From: Mytilus californianus
Lineage: Eukaryota; Mollusca; Bivalvia; Mytilida; Mytilidae
Direction: 5' to 3'
DNA: 64,000 nt
Assembly (NCBI RefSeq): GCF_021869535.1
Contig: NW_026262701.1
Coordinates: forward strand, 7,393,501 to 7,457,500
The position numbers and the translations under genes were made by a program. This document shows, piece after piece, positions 61,200 to 64,000 of this stretch. Position 1 is the first letter of the stretch. Each line of letters opens with the position of its first letter. The notes under the pieces were generated by a model that did not search any database, was not told the origin of the DNA, and saw nothing but the letters and a program-made list of their open reading frames with translations.

Positions 61200-62154
61200 G
61201 GAATCCTAATAATTTATTTCTGTTCAATATAATGTTGTCATAATAAAGGTTCCATTTTAGATTTGAATGTTTGAATGTAAAGTAACACCAAGATATTTAG
61301 CAGATGTAAAGGATTAGGTAAATAAAAATATCCAGTTACGTGCCTGTGCAATTAGGTGCTAATTGTGGCTTTCATGTCTGACCCCAAGTCGGCATGACCC
61401 AAGTACTTCTGGCCAAAGTTGATTCAGCCCGATTCAAAATAATATTTACAAGGGATAAATATAATATATTTGACTTGTAGTTCATGAATTTTATAAATAA
61501 TAACAAAGGAGGACAATAAAATATTGAGCCTTTGACTCATATTCAAATATATAATTTCATTAGAGGAGATATTTATTTGAACAGTAATTTTAAAAATATC
61601 TATATTTATTTAGATCTAATTTCGAAATATATTATTTTTTTAATGCAAAATATTTATGATGATTATTCATACAGTATACAGCATTTATTCTGATTATGAA
61701 TTTATTAAGAGTCATCAAGACTATTGTGTATGCATAATTATACTTAATACATATACAACTGTACAAGCCAATTCCCAGGTAGATGCATACAATCTATGTT
61801 TTTGTTTAAAAATATAAAAACTACAACTAAATGTTGTTTGATTTGCTGAATGTCTTTAATTATCAATATTGTTTCCTAAAAATATTCCTCTAATTATCTG
61901 CGAAATTTACCATTTATCTAGAATCACATGTGCCATAAAGCTCTCTGATTTTTATGATAGTTATTCATTATTTTACTATGGGACTGGATAGACTTGGGGC
62001 CGGAACGACCTAATAATCTAATTGTGTAGCTTTCAAGATGTTTCGGCCATACACCAGTTCAGCCTTGGTTGTTTCAGTCCATAATACATTTTTTTCTTAA
62101 TGTTCGTGCCTCTCAATGTTTTGAATAATAAATAAAAGGTAAGTAAATATTTCT
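61200..62154. other. Unassigned AT-rich sequence
   Basis: No repeat family, gene or RNA recognised. Confidence 0.5.
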
Positions 62155-62315
62155 TTATATATAAAAATAAGAAGATGTGGTATAATTGCCAATGAGACAA
62201 CTCTCCACCAGAGACCAAAAGACATAGAAGTTAACAGCTATAGGTCACCGTACAGTCTTCAACAATGAGCAAAACCCACGACGCATAGTCAGCTATAAAA
62301 GGTCCTGAAATGACA
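62155..62315 (+). repeat. Dispersed mussel repeat (GCCAATGAGACAACTCTCC family), short copy
   Basis: AAATAAGAAGATGTGGTATA ATTGCCAATGAGACAACTC, then ATAGGTCACCGTACAGTCTT and AGCTATAAAAGGTCCTGAAA. It matches the first ~150 bp of the copy at 29845. Confidence 0.75.
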
Positions 62316-62619
62316 TTTATGTATTATTAGACTTTCTTATTAAAGATAAATATGATGCAGTGTACAGAAAATGTCACAGTCGGCAGAGCCAGGTAAAGAT
62401 TAAAATTTTCTTATTTTTCATCAGTAGGTTGATTAAAGTAGATCAAAATATAAACCTCCACATCTAATATATATTTACAAACGAAAGTGAACCAACGCCT
62501 GGTGAGTCTGTAGTGAGTTAGAGTCCCTGAAGTGGATACCTCGGGTATGCAGGGTCGTTATGATGAAACACAATAATGTAGAAAGTCTTATAACAACAAC
62601 ACTGGAGGGACTGCTGCAG

Positions 62620-62673
62620 AAAATTTATTGATCGACATGTTTCGGTGCCTAGGGCACCGTCATCAGGATACAA
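62620..62673 (-). ncRNA. Hammerhead ribozyme-like motif, left arm
   Basis: Minus-strand copy of the right-arm motif (plus strand reads GACATGTTTCGGTGCC...CACCGTCATCAG). CTGATGA is at 62666-62660 and GAAAC at 62643-62639. It is identical because the inverted repeat is perfect. Confidence 0.55.
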
Positions 62674-62881
62674 ATAATACATTGAACATACTTAAGTGTA
62701 CAATCGGGTTGTCTTGTGACAACGTCATAGACCTTACTCAGGAAGACTACATGTTGACAATCTATTTATATACATTTTCTATTTATACTTTCACTATTAC
62801 TTCCCTTTCATAACAACTACTATACTATGACGTTGTCACAAGACAACCCGATTGTACACTTAAGTATGTTCAATGTATTAT

Positions 62882-62935
62882 TTGTATCCTGATGACGGTG
62901 CCCTAGGCACCGAAACATGTCGATCAATAAATTTT
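62882..62935 (+). ncRNA. Hammerhead ribozyme-like motif, right arm
   Basis: CTGATGA at 62889-62895, then a 6 bp stem GGTGCC/GGCACC with a CTA loop (one unpaired C before the stem), GAAAC at 62912-62916, and GTC at 62919-62921 as the expected cleavage triplet. The AC..GT pairs form a minimal stem III. This order (CUGAUGA, stem II, GAAA, tiny stem III, UH) is that of the minimal type I hammerheads of Penelope-like elements. Stem I is short (ATC/GAT) and less clear. Activity is inferred, not shown. Confidence 0.55.
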
Positions 62936-62979
62936 CTGCAGCAGTCCCTCCAGTGTTGTTGTTATAAGACTTTCTACAT

Positions 62980-63621
62980 CTAATATATATATATATATTT
63001 GCCAAACGATCGATAAGAAATTGATTTAAAAAAAGAAAATGAATGTATTGTTTTGCTTCAATTTATTATAATAATATTGTAATGGATTAAATAATAATTA
63101 TTATAATAGATACATTTTTGTAATCGATTCCACTACATATACGTTTGTATATTGAATTAGATAACTGGATTAACTAAGTGATAAAATTAGTGTCTAAGTG
63201 ATTGACAAAGGCATGTGTCTCATAATAAATCCATATAACTTGTAATTCAATTTCATCATTTCAAAAAAAGACTGTCATCTTTTTGCTTGCTTATGTCATT
63301 TTGTGAAGAATTCAGGGCTCTGGATTTCAAAAGTACAGTATCCTAAGACATGTCATAAGATATATCTTAGGACAAATTTGATGACCATCTTATCTATTAT
63401 AATAATAAATATTTGCATGTCAAGACGATAATTATTCAAAACTTTCAACTGCAAAGTATAGTTTTTGTAAAACTCACTGAATAACATAATTGAGTATATG
63501 ATTTTAGAATTTTTTATAACAGTGAATGCATGCATAAGCTTGTGCTCAGCTTTGGACATGTAGCACTCATTTAGACCATTATCCTTTTTGAAATGAGACC
63601 GATTAATTTGTTTGTACTTAA
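62980..63621. other. Unassigned AT-rich sequence
   Basis: A short (TA)n run lies at about 62984-62999. A small palindrome TCCTAAGA..TCTTAGGA lies at about 63341-63369. The minus-strand frame 63353-63715 overlaps the RT fragment and is not considered a gene. Confidence 0.45.
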
Positions 63622-64000
63622 GGTGGTATCCTAACCACGCATCTTTATAAAATTTATATTGAAGACCTTTTAAGACAGTTAGAAGATTCAAATATTGGTT
63701 TATATCTAGGCACAAATTATGCAGGATGTCCTACGTGCGCAGATGATATCCTACTCTTATCTAACTCGGATGAAGAAATGCAAATCATGCTCAATGTAGT
63801 AGACTCATATTCGAAAGAACATCAATATAATATCCATCCTGAAAAGAGTGTTCTCATTAAACAAAATGAAAATTCCACAAACTCTAGGAAATAATCTATA
63901 TGCTCTTGGTCTCTTGGGGATAAGTCCGTTTCAGAGACAGATAAGGCCTCACATCTAGGTATTATAAGATCATCAAAAAATGAAAATATAATAAATGTGA
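63622..64000 (+). pseudogene. Non-LTR retrotransposon reverse transcriptase fragment (5' truncated, one stop)
   Basis: The frame from 63622 reads GGILTTHLYKIYIEDLLRQL, then NYAGCPTCADDILLLSNSDE, then IHPEKSVLI. GG(I/V)L(S/T) and the catalytic .ADD.. motif (CADDILLLS; the two Asp bind metal in RT) with the downstream H-P-x-K-S block identify the RT palm of a LINE-type element. A TAA at 63892-63894 interrupts; the same frame then continues (ASHLGIIRSS) to the window edge. A stop also lies just before 63622. It is probably a dead copy. Confidence 0.8.

Larger units (their letters stand above)
62576..62979. mobile_element. Perfect 155 bp inverted repeat, Penelope-like terminal sequence
   Basis: The left arm 62576-62730 and the right arm 62825-62979 are inverse complements (paired coordinates sum to 125555), with a 94 bp loop. 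Each arm contains a hammerhead-like core (see separate entries). Penelope-like elements are known to carry hammerhead motifs in their terminal repeats and often have inverted terminal copies, so this is read as two inverted ends without the internal RT region. Confidence 0.65.

Noticed and set aside
1-64000. tRNA, rRNA or CRISPR
   Set aside because: No cloverleaf, rRNA block or spacer-repeat structure was seen. All tandem arrays are contiguous satellites without unique spacers, apart from the piggyBac-like array, whose spacers are alike.

Overview
The window is animal nuclear DNA, most likely from a marine bivalve of the mussel (Mytilus) type. It is AT-rich, has small exons bounded by GT-AG sites and long introns, and is packed with short dispersed repeats. 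I recognise several of these from mussel genomes (for example the family with 'GCCAATGAGACAACTCTCC', and the family from 'GAATGTGTC..GGGACACAGATG' to 'GGGGCATAA'). The species assignment is from memory, not from a database search.

Only one protein gene can be reconstructed. It lies on the minus strand from 30601 down to 1874 and continues past the left edge. Thirteen coding exons were assembled by hand from reading frame, splice sites and phase. Every junction is phase-compatible. The product (481 codons so far) has a PX domain, then an SH3 domain, then the first part of a RhoGAP domain with its arginine finger. That order and the sequence itself match the ARHGAP32/ARHGAP33 family of Rho GTPase-activating proteins. 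Intron 1 is about 16 kb (14546-30506).

Two consecutive parts of this gene are unusual. The arginine-finger exon (3453-3555) is followed by four tandem copies of its 3' part plus the splice donor (78 bp period). The last exon in the window (1874-1950) is likewise followed by three further copies of its 3' end plus donor (97 bp period). Use of any downstream donor would introduce a stop codon.

The remainder, about 31-64 kb, is repeat-dominated. It holds: (i) elements made of internal tandem arrays capped by a 3' hairpin, in at least three sequence families (7.86-8.93, 15.25-16.64, 33.78-35.02, 38.8-40.12, 47.27-48.26, 49.3-51.77, 58.38-60.47 kb); (ii) a 45 bp satellite at 41.51-43.86 kb; (iii) a 63 bp satellite at 23.83-24.66 kb; (iv) four apparently identical copies of an 823 bp TTAA-flanked, piggyBac-like element joined by three identical 117 bp spacers (53.70-57.35 kb); (v) a perfect 155 bp inverted repeat with a hammerhead-ribozyme-like core in each arm (62.58-62.98 kb), typical of Penelope-like elements; and (vi) degraded reverse transcriptase fragments at 61.0-61.2 and 63.62-64.0 kb. 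No rRNA, tRNA or CRISPR was seen.
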